From the NCBI GenBank assembly GCA_951640165.1, contig OX621258.1, positions 4,735,501 through 4,799,500 on the forward strand: DNA of 64,000 nucleotides, written 5' to 3'. A program made the position numbers and the translations under genes. The notes below the pieces were generated by a model. It searched no databases. It was not told where the DNA came from and was given only the letters and a program-made list of their open reading frames with translations. Source of the stretch: Pseudoips prasinana. Lineage: Eukaryota; Arthropoda; Insecta; Lepidoptera; Nolidae. Each line of letters opens with the position of its first letter. Position 1 is the first letter of the stretch. Shown piece by piece: positions 54,131-64,000 of this stretch.

Positions 54131-56287
54131 CTGCAACCTTAGTTTCTCTCTCTCTCGCCACCGCTCGTGACTTGTGACTTAGTAACTCTCATTACACCAA
54201 GGTTTAATACTCCTAGGTTTAATTAAACAATTCTTTGCCGTCACGTTGGGGACAATATTTTTCTTGTAACACAATTTAAAGATAAACAAATTAGACGACT
54301 CGAGTCGCCGAGGCACTTCGTGGCTCGCCTTTAAGGAGGAACGTAGTATTGTACTTTGTTCTCGGGAAGTGGGGGAGTTATTAAGGCGTCGCGTTTCCGC
54401 TTCGCAGGTGGCGTTTCTTTGAGATAACAAATGTGCGGTGAACATGTTAACTTTGTTTAAGGAGCTCTATTTTTTTTCTTTTGATTATGTAAAGGTTTTC
54501 CTTAAAGCGATGCATTGACAAACATAAATAAACGGTCTGAAGAACATTGAGCGGCGCGGCGCTATACTGCGTCTCAATCTACGCGAGACCTAACCATGTG
54601 TCAAAGAGTTGACGTTTACTCTTATAACATTTTATAAAGCCTTATAAAATTATTTAATAAGTATGCATTTAGAATTATTTGGAATCTATTCCAAAATTTA
54701 CGACTTAAAACACCAATGCATTTAAACATTTTACATGATCAATACTTGACCAAGCAAGCTGCTCGTCTGCAGAATGATTTGCCTAGAAGATATCGCTTTT
54801 AGCTACTTGTATGAATAATTTCCATTTTGATTTAATTTTTTACTACCCAAGTTAATATCTTTGGTGGGCAATAAAAATGATCTAACTATTATCTACCTAC
54901 TAATAATTACTATAAAAATTATTACTTCCAGCTTATTCTCGAAAAATAATATTTTTGCAAATTTGGGAAGCATTAACTTTGTTCGCTGTCTTGCGATATA
55001 ATTGTACTCAACAGCTAATTACGGCTATAATAAAAAAAATATTCACATAAACCCATTAAGGATTTTTTTTCGTTTATTGGTCTACAAGACTGGATACAGA
55101 CATGTTACATATAAAACTATAAAACAAACAGTATGGAGTATGCATCATCTAGCAACCCTACTAGATGATGCATGCAGACACAGCATGCATAAAATAAATG
55201 AACATACCTAAACAAAACTGAAATTAAATTCTATTCTAGGTTAAAAGCCAAACAACATTTATTCCGTTTTATAGGCAATTCTACATAGCCTCTTTTCTAG
55301 AATAAAACGTACATGCCAATAAACTATAATTTAAAAAAATCCAAAACACATTTCGCATACCTACTATACTCGATGCAAATTTAATATCATTATTTAACTC
55401 AAAAATTACCACTCAATTTATATTCTTACTTTATTTACGATAATAATTGTTTATTTATTCCATGTCACCCCTTTGAACTCATTTTAATAGTTACGTATCG
55501 GTTCACTCCATTTCGACCCGTACGTATAAGTAACACACGAGGGTAATTGGCGTAAAACTACAAAATGTTGTAATTAAAACATTATCATTTCCCCCCATAA
55601 TTCCAGTACAATATTACCAATACAAATAGCATTAACCCCAGGCTTTCGCACCAAATAAGGCTTCGTGAACTGGAATCGTTGTATACCAGCTTTACCGTGA
55701 AATATGGGATACCAGAAAATGACAATTCATAACAGTATTAACGTTATGAACTAATGAGCCTATTGGGAGTGATAATATTAAAACTTGCAATATTAATCGG
55801 CAAATACTGGCATATTTATACGTTTGCTATGGATTTAAAATGATTTATTCAATGGTAAATTGAAGCTAAGCATGGAAAAGCTTCACACAATACTTAACTC
55901 AAATTTAACAAGGCAAAATGTGATACAGAAAAAGGCAAAAAAAAATATTACAAGATAAATATCATAGCATTATTGTATTTAAATTTTAGTTTTATAGCTA
56001 AGTGCAAATCTAAACTCCAAATTGAGTGTTTTGTTTTTCAAAGTTCTTTATTTCCATTTATTACAAAGTTTGCACCCAGTGTATCCTAGGCCAAATAGTC
56101 TTAAGATATAATAATGTTCTTCAAGCTTGTTACTTGTTATACATATATAGCTTGATATAGTTATACATATAAGTTTTTGATGGTGTTATAACACAATATT
56201 GAGCTTTATTGCTATACATACTTTAGTTAGTTTACATTTTTGAAACAATTCTTACAAATTGAGTAATTTTAAATTTAATAGTCCGCG
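54131..56287. other. Long unassigned AT-rich stretch
   Basis: A GC-richer patch near 54280-54430 carries an 88-codon minus frame without motif. Apart from the palindrome at 55140, nothing is recognised. Confidence 0.35.
55140..55173. repeat. Perfect 13-bp palindrome, 8-nt loop
   Basis: ATGCATCATCTAG and CTAGATGATGCAT around CAACCCTA; a further GCATGC lies just after. Confidence 0.85.
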
Positions 56288-57598
56288 CGGATCTCAACTA
56301 GATATCCATAGATGCAGGGCTCAACTTATTAAAAAGTATATTCGCGGCGTGGGAAGACTCGCAAGATATCTTTTGCGATTTGTCCAAAGCGTTCGATTGC
56401 GTTCATCATGATACTCTGGTCAGAAAATTACACCACTACGGTATTAGGAACAAGGCTCTCGAACTTCTGACTTCTTACTTGGGCAATAGAATTCAGAAGG
56501 TCGAAATAAACGGTAAAATATCTCCGGGATCTCCAGTGGTAATGGGCGTTCCACAGGGGTCAATTCTTGGCCCATTTTTGTTTTTAATTTATATAAATGA
56601 CTTACCTTACTATGTAAGGGATAAGCATGAGATTGTGTTGTTTGCAGATGATACTTCCCTGACGTTCAAAATAAACCAACAATTAAGCAATTTTGACGAT
56701 GTTAATGATGCAATCTCTAAAGTTGTTCATTGGTTTAATGCCAATAATCTTGTGCTTAATGATAAGAAAACTAAAGTCATAAAATTCACTACACCGAATG
56801 TGAAACAGGCGACAACCAATGTACAACTTAATGGAGCTAGGTTGGACCCTGTTGAATCAACTGTGTTCTTGGGTATCACTATTGACTCAAAGCTACAATG
56901 GAGCCCACAAATAGAAAAACTGTCCGGCAAATTAAGTTCTGCAGCATATGCAGTGAAAACTATTAGACGGCTGACTGATGTTGACACAGCTAGAATGGTT
57001 TATTTCAGTTATTTTCATAGTGTAATGTCCTACGGAATTCTTCTCTGGGGTAGCTCTGCTGACATTAACACCATATTTATATTGCAAAAAAGAGCTGTAA
57101 GAGCTATCTATAATCTTGGCCCGAGAGTGTCTCTAAGAGAAAAGTTCAAAGAGGTCAACATTCTAACTGTACCATCTCAGTATATATATGAAAACTTACT
57201 ATATGTGCATAAAAATATCGATTCCTTCTGTAAAAGGAGCGATACACATAATGTAAATACTAGATATAAGAATAATCTCATATTGCATACTACCCGTCTC
57301 CACAAAATAAGTAACTCTTTTATGGGGCAATGTATAAGATTCTATAACAAACTTCCCAATGATATTAGAGAATTGTCTACGAATAAGTTTAAAAGAATTA
57401 TTAAAGCCAAATTGTGTAGCAGGTCATATTACAAAATTTCTGATTATTTAAGTGATAAAAGTGCTTGGGATTGAGTTGTTCTGAGTCAACACACATGATT
57501 GTCATTAATCTTATGTATATTAATGTATATTGTAAAAATATGACGATTCCACATAAATGTAAAATTTTTACGGAATAAAGTACCTTTGACTTTGACAC
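56288..57598 (+). mobile_element. 5'-truncated jockey-type LINE
   Basis: Starts inside the reverse transcriptase domain and ends in a 3' UTR with TACGGAATAAAGTACC and a TTTGACTTTGAC hexamer tail at about 57585-57598. Upstream homology to the reading frame begins near 56288 with a frame slip. The copy carries the longest intact coding sequence in the window. Confidence 0.85.
56302..57474 (+). CDS. Non-LTR reverse transcriptase, C-terminal 390 codons
   Basis: RNA-directed DNA polymerase of a jockey-superfamily retrotransposon, which copies its RNA at a nicked target site. The frame is open from 56302 (after TAG 56299-56301) to TGA 57472-57474. An ATG start is not present and TTG 56380 is not a real start. 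Motifs in order: SIFAAWEDSQDIFCDLSKAF (RT block with the first catalytic Asp), GVPQGSILGPFLFLIYINDL, LFADDTSL (catalytic FADD), LNDKKTKVIKF, then GITIDSKLQWSPQI and a thumb/C-terminal region with LLWGSS and ILQKRAVRAIYNL. The endonuclease and the first RT motifs are missing, so it cannot act alone. The lack of stops and frameshifts suggests recent insertion. Daphne/Kiri-like subgroups are possible; clade not decided. Confidence 0.85.
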   Translation: MSIDAGLNLLKSIFAAWEDSQDIFCDLSKAFDCVHHDTLVRKLHHYGIRNKALELLTSYLGNRIQKVEINGKISPGSPVVMGVPQGSILGPFLFLIYINDLPYYVRDKHEIVLFADDTSLTFKINQQLSNFDDVNDAISKVVHWFNANNLVLNDKKTKVIKFTTPNVKQATTNVQLNGARLDPVESTVFLGITIDSKLQWSPQIEKLSGKLSSAAYAVKTIRRLTDVDTARMVYFSYFHSVMSYGILLWGSSADINTIFILQKRAVRAIYNLGPRVSLREKFKEVNILTVPSQYIYENLLYVHKNIDSFCKRSDTHNVNTRYKNNLILHTTRLHKISNSFMGQCIRFYNKLPNDIRELSTNKFKRIIKAKLCSRSYYKISDYLSDKSAWD

Positions 57599-57599
57599 T

Positions 57600-57690
57600 C
57601 TCTCTCTACTGATCCACTCTCTCTACCAATACTCTGCCGATAAGTTACGAAGGATTCCCTTCCTAACACCATTACAGAAGATGTAGATGC
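57600..57690 (-). repeat. tRNA-headed SINE remnant beside the LINE tail
   Basis: TGCCGATAAGTTACGAAGGA and TTCCTAACACCATTACAGAA parallel 30580-30650; directly follows the LINE tail, so the LINE may have inserted into this older repeat. Confidence 0.5.
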
Positions 57691-57889
57691 CATCCATCCG
57701 CTTTTTTTAACCACCGACGCCAAATAATTATTTTCGATGGTACTTGTATAGTGCACAGTTGTTAATTTGTTCTACTCGAATATTTGAAATTGTTTTAAAT
57801 AAGAATACCAGATAATATTACATATTTAATTATATAAATTGGAAGTTAACACAGTTTATCAACCGGAATAAGATTATCTCCAGTACACA

Positions 57890-58262
57890 ATGGAATCTAT
57901 TATGCAGTCCATGAGTGAAATGAGGGAGGAGTTCACAAGGCTAAACACACCTATATTGCTGCTGAATTACAGAAAGGCCCAAGAATCAGTGGATCTGGAA
58001 GTACCTCAGGAATGGCCACAGAATTCCAAACTTTCCAGAGCAATGTTTTTGACATCATGAAAAATCTACAACGGCAGGTTGATTTACTTGCTCAGGATGC
58101 TTATCGCCTTGAGATGCGTGGTCACCGGAAGATTCTCTTGCTACATGGTGTCTCAGAAAATCCCAAGGAAAACATTGAAGAAGTTGTTGGAGGTATTGTT
58201 CAGGACCAATTACTCATGTCATCATTCTCAACTGGGAACATCAAAAGGTGTCACGTGATGGG
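57890..58262 (+). pseudogene. LINE ORF1-like protein fragment
   Basis: ATG 57890 opens MESIMQSMSEMREEFTRLNT. A frameshift near 57950 leads to YIAAELQKGPRISGSGSTSG, MATEFQTFQSNVFDIMKNLQ, RQVDLLAQDAYRLEMRGHRK and ILLLHGVSENP, ending NIKRCH. The heptad-like first part followed by a RRK-LL-HGVPE / RCHRMG pattern is the layout of LINE ORF1-type RNA-binding proteins in Lepidoptera. Frame broken again at 58265. Confidence 0.55.
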
Positions 58263-58730
58263 AAGTTAGTTGGTGCCGTATGATAGGTTTTTGCTGGTTG
58301 CCAACAGGAAGCTATTAAACGCTGGCACAAACTTCCAGGTTTAACTGACTCCAAAATAGCTATCGACCGCAAAACTGCAAAGGAAGCACTCGCGCTTAAT
58401 AGGAGGAATTTATGCATCATAACTGGGGTGTTAACGGGACATTGCCGTCTCAGGAAACACCTGACTACGTTGGGCATCGGAGACTGTACCTGCTCTGCCA
58501 CTGTGAACCACTGATGCATAAACGTAACATCGTCCTAGGCCAACACTTCTTGCATCAGGACGATGTTATCGATACTCCTGCCAAAAAGATTCTGCAATTT
58601 ATCTATGTTGCAGGTTTAGACAGGGAAGTTTAGTTGGAGCGGCGAGCACAATAGTTCATCACTGGACGGAGTGTTTCCAGGACCTCCGGGAACTGGAAAT
58701 AGCCGCCACCAGAAGAATAAGAATGATAGG
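58263..58730 (+). pseudogene. LINE RNase H fragment and 3' UTR
   Basis: One frame gives EAIKRWHKLPGLTDSKIAID, RKTAKEALALNRRNLCIITG and VLTGHCRLRKHLTTLGIGD, the C-terminal part of a LINE RNase H domain and the LTGHC-L-RHL motif that follows. The frame is then lost (CTCSATVNH and stop). Its 3' UTR matches 51880-52035. The adjacency of ORF1-like and RNase H parts implies deletion of most of ORF2, or nesting. Confidence 0.65.
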
Positions 58731-58984
58731 TGTACTACAGACACATTGATATACATATAATAAAACTAGCTAAAATAGGGTACGTATAAATTCAAGAAAA
58801 CCAACTTGCAAGTGTTGAATGAAATGAATAATACCCGTTGAATTTCGTACACGTGTTTGGCGTCCACAAACGTGGGCAGGATTCCAAAACACAGAGCATT
58901 ATGTTTTGTAGTTAATTTTAATCCATACTGTGTAAGAAATGCGGTGCAGATCGCACGCCAAATGCAGACGGTTTAGTTAACTAG
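58731..58984. other. Unassigned sequence
   Basis: Nothing recognised. Confidence 0.3.
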
Positions 58985-59180
58985 AAAGGAAGATGGTGCA
59001 GTTAGGGACCCAGACCTCTGGCTTAGCTAGAGGGCGTGGGTTCGATCCCCAACCATGACGAATCTTTGTGTGATGAGCACGAATATTTTTTTTGTGTCTG
59101 GGTGTACTTTATCTATAATATGTATGTATTTAGAAGTATATAAGCATGTTTGTCAGTTGTTTGGCTGTCATAATACAGGT
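58985..59180 (+). repeat. SINE-B relative
   Basis: GGCTTAGCTAGAGGGCGTGG, GTTCGATCCCCAACC (B box), GTGTGATGAGCACGAATATT, TATCTATAATATGTATGTAT. Confidence 0.65.
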
Positions 59181-60095
59181 GTATGTGAGTGAGTGTGTGT
59201 GTCTTATCTTATCTTGGTTGGGGTGTACTTGCGTGCAGCACTTCGACCCCTCAGGATCTTTTGTACTATCTCCATTGGTTTTTATTCTATCCCTAGAGCT
59301 CTGAATGAAGTCTGCAGATAATTCAGTACGCTTCTTAGGGGTAGATCCTTGTAGTCTCCTGTTTCTGGATATGGTAACCCCAGGATAGCTATTTTGTGTC
59401 TTGCCAAAATTTCATATTATATGTAGCATTGTTTCATTTTTTTCCTCACACTGTTTGTGTATACTTATATTAAACAGATAAATAAAATTTATAAATATAT
59501 AAAACTTGTGATAATAACCATATTAACAGACAAATGTGGGTGGCAGTAATGACGGAATTCGTCGTAGGATTTATGGCGGAAAAATGATCTGACTAAATAT
59601 TTGCAATTAATGTCAGATGAAGCGTATATAGGGCGCGTTAAGTTCATTTTATTATATGGGTGTGGGCCCAAGTAATAAGAGAAACGTTTAGTGATAGACG
59701 TTTTCAGTTTCAGAAGAGTCTTCAGAATCAGAATTGTCTTCTTTTCAACGTTTTTGTTATTTTTTATATGGAGTAGTTTTGTGTTGTAGAAGGATGGTAT
59801 GAAATATAAATTGTTACCGTTCATTCAGAACTTCACACGAGTTGTACAGTGTATTCATTTAAGAACATGATAAAGCTAAACGTTAAAGACGACCGACTTA
59901 CATTTTTTTAAAGTGCATACATAATTTTATTAAACGTAAAAAAGTACAAGCGAGGTGGCTGCCCTCTTAAGTCTGGGCCTTAACAGGTTTTAACGTCTCG
60001 CTTATATTCTCTTTACACGGCAATAATCAATAAGCAGAGCTTAAAATAACCTGTCCCTTTCATAAGGTTTGGGTTATAAAAGTATGCAATTACAT
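59181..60095. other. Unassigned; 111-codon minus frame
   Basis: The minus frame 59489-59824 is Lys/Asn-rich with no motif; AT-rich context makes chance likely. Confidence 0.35.
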
Positions 60096-60190
60096 ACATA
60101 CATACATAGACTCACGCCTGTTTCTCAGGGGGGTAAGCAGAGATAACGGATTTCCATTTGTCACGAACTTTGCACACCTCTTTTACATGC
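60096..60190 (-). pseudogene. LINE 3' end with ATGT tail, second copy
   Basis: Minus strand: TGTAAAAGAGGTGTGCAAAG, TTCGTGACAAATGGAAATCC, GAAACAGGCGTGAGTCTATG, TATGTATGTATG: same order as 15153-15250. Only about 95 bp kept. Confidence 0.78.
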
Positions 60191-60249
60191 AATTAGTTTA
60201 TTATTTTTATAATAAACAAATTCAAATCCGGGACATATCATTCACCGCC

Positions 60250-60430
60250 ATTTTTTCCAAACTTAAGCAAAGCTTGTACAGACGCCAGCACATCAAGCTA
60301 CCCCAATCTGTCAAATTTCCCCAATTGAAAGTGAACCTTATGCATTTGTGACAAAGTTGAAAATCTATAAAAGAAATTTGACAGATTGGCGTAGCTGGAT
60401 GTGCTGGCGTCTGTACTATGCATACAAGAC
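60250..60430 (-). repeat. SINE-B scrap interrupted by MITE
   Basis: AAACTTAAGCAAAGCTTG before and CTATG after the MITE restore the SINE-B string GCTTGTACTATG, giving the empty site of the insertion. Homology outside this is weak. Confidence 0.6.
60279..60413. mobile_element. 135-bp MITE with TA target duplication
   Basis: Same length and ends as 3078-3212 (CAGACGCCAGCACATC ... GATGTGCTGGCGTCTG). TA at 60277-60278 and 60414-60415; the empty site is confirmed by SINE-B copies. Confidence 0.9.
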
Positions 60431-60485
60431 AACGGATAGATTTACTTTATACATTTTTTCTATATACATACATACAAAAAAAAAA

Positions 60486-60968
60486 TTCGTTTAAAAAAAC
60501 CGACTTCAAAAACTAAAAAGTATAAAAAAATATCTTAATAAAGATTTAATTTAATACATCACTTATAAGCCAAGCCAAAGCCAAGCCAAATGTAATAGTA
60601 GGTACCACACTTACTTTCAGCGGGATAGCTTCCTATTTCTACACAAACAACCCAAGCGTGCAGACGTCGTTGACGGTCGTCATATATTTTTATGATACAG
60701 TTTCATATTAATTCATATTGTTCTTTAAGTTTATTTACTTAGGTTAATCTTTAGTGTAGGAGTTTCATCACAAAGTATGAAAGCTGTATGTAATATTAAC
60801 TTTTATTTTGCTTAGGGCTTGGCACCGACTTCAAACCTATCAATAGGTAGCACATACAAATTATATTATTTCATTAATATTATATTTATAAGTGATGTAT
60901 TAAATTAAATCTTTATTAAGATATTTTTTTATACTTTTTAGTTTTTGAAGTCGGTTTTTTTAAACGAA
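60486..60968. mobile_element. 483-bp element with perfect 83-bp terminal inverted repeats
   Basis: Arms 60486-60568 and 60886-60968 are identical in inverted orientation, from TTCGTTTAAAAAAACCGACT inward to ACATCACTTATAA. The 317-bp centre has no ORF and contains repeated GCCAAGCCAAA. Flanks are A-rich and T-rich, so a target duplication cannot be defined. Non-autonomous DNA element or recent inverted duplication. Confidence 0.9.
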
Positions 60969-61334
60969 GTTTTTTTTATTTGTTACTTTTTAGTGTCTAG
61001 CTATGGTTAGGACTTCGAAAGGTGCCGCGCGCCTCAAAACTATAGATCCCAACAAACGAGAACGGAAAAAAGAAACATCTTCCGAAAAAATGTTGTTCGA
61101 AACTCTTTTTCACGTTCTTGTGGGACAGTGAATGATCTAAAAGACCGTTTGTAAAGTAAGAAAAACTACATAAAATTACGTTCACTCTAAGAAAACTTGC
61201 ACAGTACGAGTTTAGACTAGCTAAGATTTATGAAAGTCTGAACAGCAAGCGCATAGGTTAGGCCGTATTTATGACCATCTAGCTAACGAGTCTGTGTGCA
61301 GAGGGCTGATAGCCTAGGTCTTATTTATCATTGA
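60969..61334. other. Unassigned sequence
   Basis: Nothing recognised. Confidence 0.3.
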
Positions 61335-61932
61335 TTAGATAATGAGTCGGAGTCGCCCGTGAAAGGTGGAATGTTTCTTTCCGTAGCAGCAAGTATTTGA
61401 GTTGATAGAATGGAAGTCAAATTGCGGTTTACGATTTATGACGCATTAAAAAAACTACTTACTAGATCTCTTTCAAACCAATTTTCGGTGGAAGTTTGCA
61501 TGGTAATGTACATCATCTATTTGTTTTAGTTTTATAATTCTCTTATTTTAGAAGTTACAGGGGGGGTGGCATTTTAAGCCTTTGGAAGTGTCTCTTGCGC
61601 AAACTATACAGTTAAGAAAAAATTATATTATAAACCTCAATATAATTTTCGAATTCCTATCCATAGATACCCCACATGTATAGTTTAGTGAATTTTTTTT
61701 CAATTCAGTTCTAAGTAAGTATAGGGAACCCCCAAATTTTATTGTTTGTTTCTCTATTTTTGTGTGAAAATCTTAATGCGGTTCACGGAATATATCTGCT
61801 GACCAAGATTCGACAGTATAGTTCTTATAGTTTCGGAAAAAAGTGGCTGTGACATACGGACGGGCAGACATACAGACATGACAAATCAAGAAGAACCTTT
61901 GTGAAAGACATTTGGCTACAGAACCCTAAAAA
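61335..61932 (+). repeat. P repeat, degraded left end
   Basis: AGTCGGAGTCGCCCGTGAAA start, interior GAAGTTACAGGGGGGGTGGC, GTGGCTGTGACATACGGACG, end CTACAGAACCCTAAAAA. Confidence 0.75.
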
Positions 61933-61935
61933 TGG

Positions 61936-62410
61936 CATCTATTCCGCATCAAACTAAAAAAAACCACGTAAATCGGTTCATAAATCTCAGCGTAATCGGT
62001 GTACGTACATAAAAAAATACACTGGTGCTAAAAGTGCGCCTACATGCGCTTCCAAAAAAAAAGCTTATACGTGCGTATTAAACGCTTGTCGTCTGAATTT
62101 GTTGTTTATGTTCATGCCAAGACACACTTGAACAGGATGAGTCTAGCTTGACTAGCTAAGATTTACAAACGTCTGTGCATCATCATCGACTTAAACAAAA
62201 AATTTCATACAAAAATGTCCATAAAATAAAAACTACTGGGCCAATCTATATAAGATTTTTATGGGACCAAATGGCAACTATTCCGCATCAAACTAAAAAA
62301 GAATCACGTAATTCGGATTCTAAATCTCCGAGTAATCGGTGTACATACATAAAAAAAAAAAAAAATACCGGTGAACTTGAGAACCTCCTCCTTTGGAAGT
62401 CGGTTAAAAA
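61936..62410 (+). repeat. Partial direct repeat pair and GAAGTCGGTTAAAAA end
   Basis: CTATTCCGCATCAAACTAAA, CACGTAAWTCGG and AGTAATCGGTGTAC-like strings occur at 61938-62018 and 62276-62354. The second ends with GAGAACCTCCTCCTTTGGAA GTCGGTTAAAAA, a common lepidopteran repeat end. Two copies of one family. Confidence 0.65.
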
Positions 62411-62454
62411 CACAGAAAACACCCAGACCAAGAGAAATAGACATATTCATGAAC

Positions 62455-62530
62455 ACAAATGTTTGTCTTGTTCGGGGATTGAACCTTTGGGTCAGGAGTC
62501 AGGGTCATTACCAATGAGTCGCGGCGGTAT
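62455..62530 (-). repeat. SINE head remnant
   Basis: TTCGGGGATTGAACCTTTGG (B box in reverse) and GGTCATTACCAATGAGTC (A box in reverse). Confidence 0.5.
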
Positions 62531-63079
62531 TGCTTGGAATGGAAGCTTCATCATCGGCCTTACATTTTCAGAGCCATTAAAGTTTTGAAAACGAAACACA
62601 AAGCGTTTAATATTAAATTTAAAAAAAGTTCCATAGGGTGTAAAATAAATTTACTATAAATCATTAATATGGAGCACGCTCCAGTTTACGACATCTGATT
62701 ATTTTTAACAACTATATTTTAAAAAAATGTTAGCATTTTACGAGCTGTTTGATAACTATTAGCGATTGTATCCACAGACCAAAGTCTTAGACGATCTACG
62801 ATGAGAACTTACGTATTTTGAACGCATTAAAAATAAGCTCATTACGTTTCGGAGAAGAAAGGTTCCGTACAATCGAGAGACTATTTATTTTTATACGGGA
62901 CTAGTCCCTTCCTCTTACCCACCACTGCAACCCCCGTAAGCCAGGATGAACAGTGGTACACAATGAAATTACACTGAGCAGTGAGTCTCAGGCATGACGC
63001 AGACGCTTTAACTATAGACTATAGTATTTCTTGGTTTTTGATATTATACTTGTTATAGCGGCAATGCAAATCATCATTA
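62531..63079. other. Unassigned sequence
   Basis: Nothing recognised. Confidence 0.3.
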
Positions 63080-63345
63080 TCATCATCATGACAGCTGAAT
63101 GACGTCCACAGCTGTACAAAGGCCTCCCGAAAAGAGTTCCACAATGGATTGTGTCCATCTTTTGTAGGGATATGGCAGTATCGCCACGCATGGCAGATGG
63201 GTTAGCGATCGCAGTATGATGGTCAAAGTGCACAGAGAGAAGCTGCTGCCCGTTTTCTGAAAGATATTCCTCGGAACGACTTCTACGACCCCCGACCCCC
63301 CACGGGATGGGATGGGGTAGTGATATTCTTTACCGTCAGCTACTC
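63080..63345 (-). repeat. E-family repeat, near complete
   Basis: Minus strand: GCTGACGGTAAAGAATATCA, CCCATCCCATCCCGTGGGGG, GGGCAGCAGCTTCTCTCTGT, GCTGTGGACGTCATTCAGCT and TGTCATGATGATGATAAT tail. Confidence 0.75.
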
Positions 63346-64000
63346 AGCAAAAAAATACACAGTGTGAAATTTTTTACTATTACATATCATGAGATACAGC
63401 CCGCTAACAAACAGATGGATGTATGTTTATATGATATATACGTGATGTATGTGGGTGTCATAGAACTTGGTCACCATTTGGCCTACAAAAAACGTTTAAA
63501 AAGCTATGAAAGTCAAAATACAAAATGTTTATGTAGTGTTAATTCAGCGATCAGCACTACAGAAATATAGTACTAGATGAGATAGGGCCATTTTTCATAC
63601 CAGTACGGATAAATGAAAAATATTTAAAATGTATACCACAATTGAATCGATTTTCCGTATTTGTTATGAGAATAAAATTATTTCTTTCTTTCTTTCTTTC
63701 TAATTGGCAGTTGAATCAAGCAATCAGAAAAAATATCTAAATGCACGAAGGACCATAAATGCTTACTCGAGTCAGCATCCAGTGGAGGACTGAAACACTT
63801 GTTGGGTATCATTCAGTATGATACCCAATGCATACAATTTGCTGGTTTATATTGTCCCTCATGCATATGCATATTAATTGCTGGATGGCGGTGAAAATTG
63901 TAGCCCGACTTGATTAAACTGTCAATTATGGGAATTAACATTATACATTAATTTTGTAATTTAATTCTTTTAAGTGCATACAACGGGCATAGGTACCAGG
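63346..64000. other. Unassigned, with CTTT microsatellite and a palindrome
   Basis: TATGAGAATAAAATTATTTC then CTTT repeats (63680-63701) look like the 3' end of a LINE. The rest is unassigned. Confidence 0.4.
63802..63828. repeat. Perfect 11-bp palindrome, 5-nt loop
   Basis: TTGGGTATCAT TCAGT ATGATACCCAA. Confidence 0.8.

Noticed and set aside
59489..59824. 111-codon minus-strand gene
   Set aside because: Low-complexity Lys/Asn/Ile composition expected from AT-rich DNA; no motif.
62175..62588. 137-codon plus-strand open frame
   Set aside because: Runs through a known repeat end, an A-tract and a reversed SINE head.

Overview
The window is eukaryotic and, by its repeat content, lepidopteran (moth or butterfly); I cannot name the species. 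The evidence is the density of short interspersed repeats typical of Lepidoptera: tRNA-headed SINEs with AAT/ATT tails, LINE 3' ends with ATGATG, ATGT or AATA tails, high-copy fragments around CTAGCTGTGCCCCGCGG and AAGTGCGAGTCGGACTCG, and small MITEs. There are no bacterial features. Nearly all open frames are short, are shadows of repeats, or belong to transposable elements. I found no convincing host gene, so this is probably intergenic DNA or a very large intron.

Layout. 1-9 kb: SINE-A copies, LINE 3' ends, nested insertions (a MITE in SINE-A at 3.1 kb, an F repeat inside an E repeat at 2.2 kb) and one complete SINE-A at 8.2-8.6 kb. 9-17 kb: a 241-bp foldback MITE, a second copy of it inside a SINE-B at 12.1 kb, a GC-rich block at 10.3-10.7 kb, and a 207-bp inverted repeat pair at 13.1 and 15.8 kb with a LINE 3' end between. 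17-27 kb: AT-rich DNA with SINE-B copies and LINE ends. 27.9-28.6 kb: a clean minisatellite of nine 78-bp units. 29-41 kb: 5S rRNA-headed SINEs, LINE C-termini on the minus strand at 36.4-37.0 kb, and a rearranged SINE-A at 40.9-41.3 kb. 42.8-44.75 kb: a decayed DDE transposase gene with zinc-binding N-terminal exons and a C-terminal CxC...GCCxH motif. 45-55 kb: LINE ends, tandem duplications, SINE-B and MITE copies. 56.3-58.7 kb: the most intact coding sequence, a 5'-truncated non-LTR reverse transcriptase, followed by an ORF1-like/RNase H LINE pseudogene. 60-64 kb: the same LINE 3' end as at 15 kb, a MITE, a 483-bp element with perfect 83-bp terminal inverted repeats, and older repeats.

Two patterns stand out. 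First, at least fourteen short-spacer palindromes (arms 9-54 bp, most loops 1-8 nt, many perfect) are scattered through the window. Three lie inside known repeat copies, and in the two clearest cases sister copies carry a single arm, so those palindromes arose by local inverted duplication. One sits exactly at the junction of a 174-bp direct duplication. Second, one abundant SINE family has a head that aligns without gaps to insect 5S rRNA, including the internal promoter region.

Family labels (SINE-A, SINE-B, D, E, F, J, K, P) are mine, defined by comparing copies inside this window. I had no repeat database, and no alignment was computed by program.
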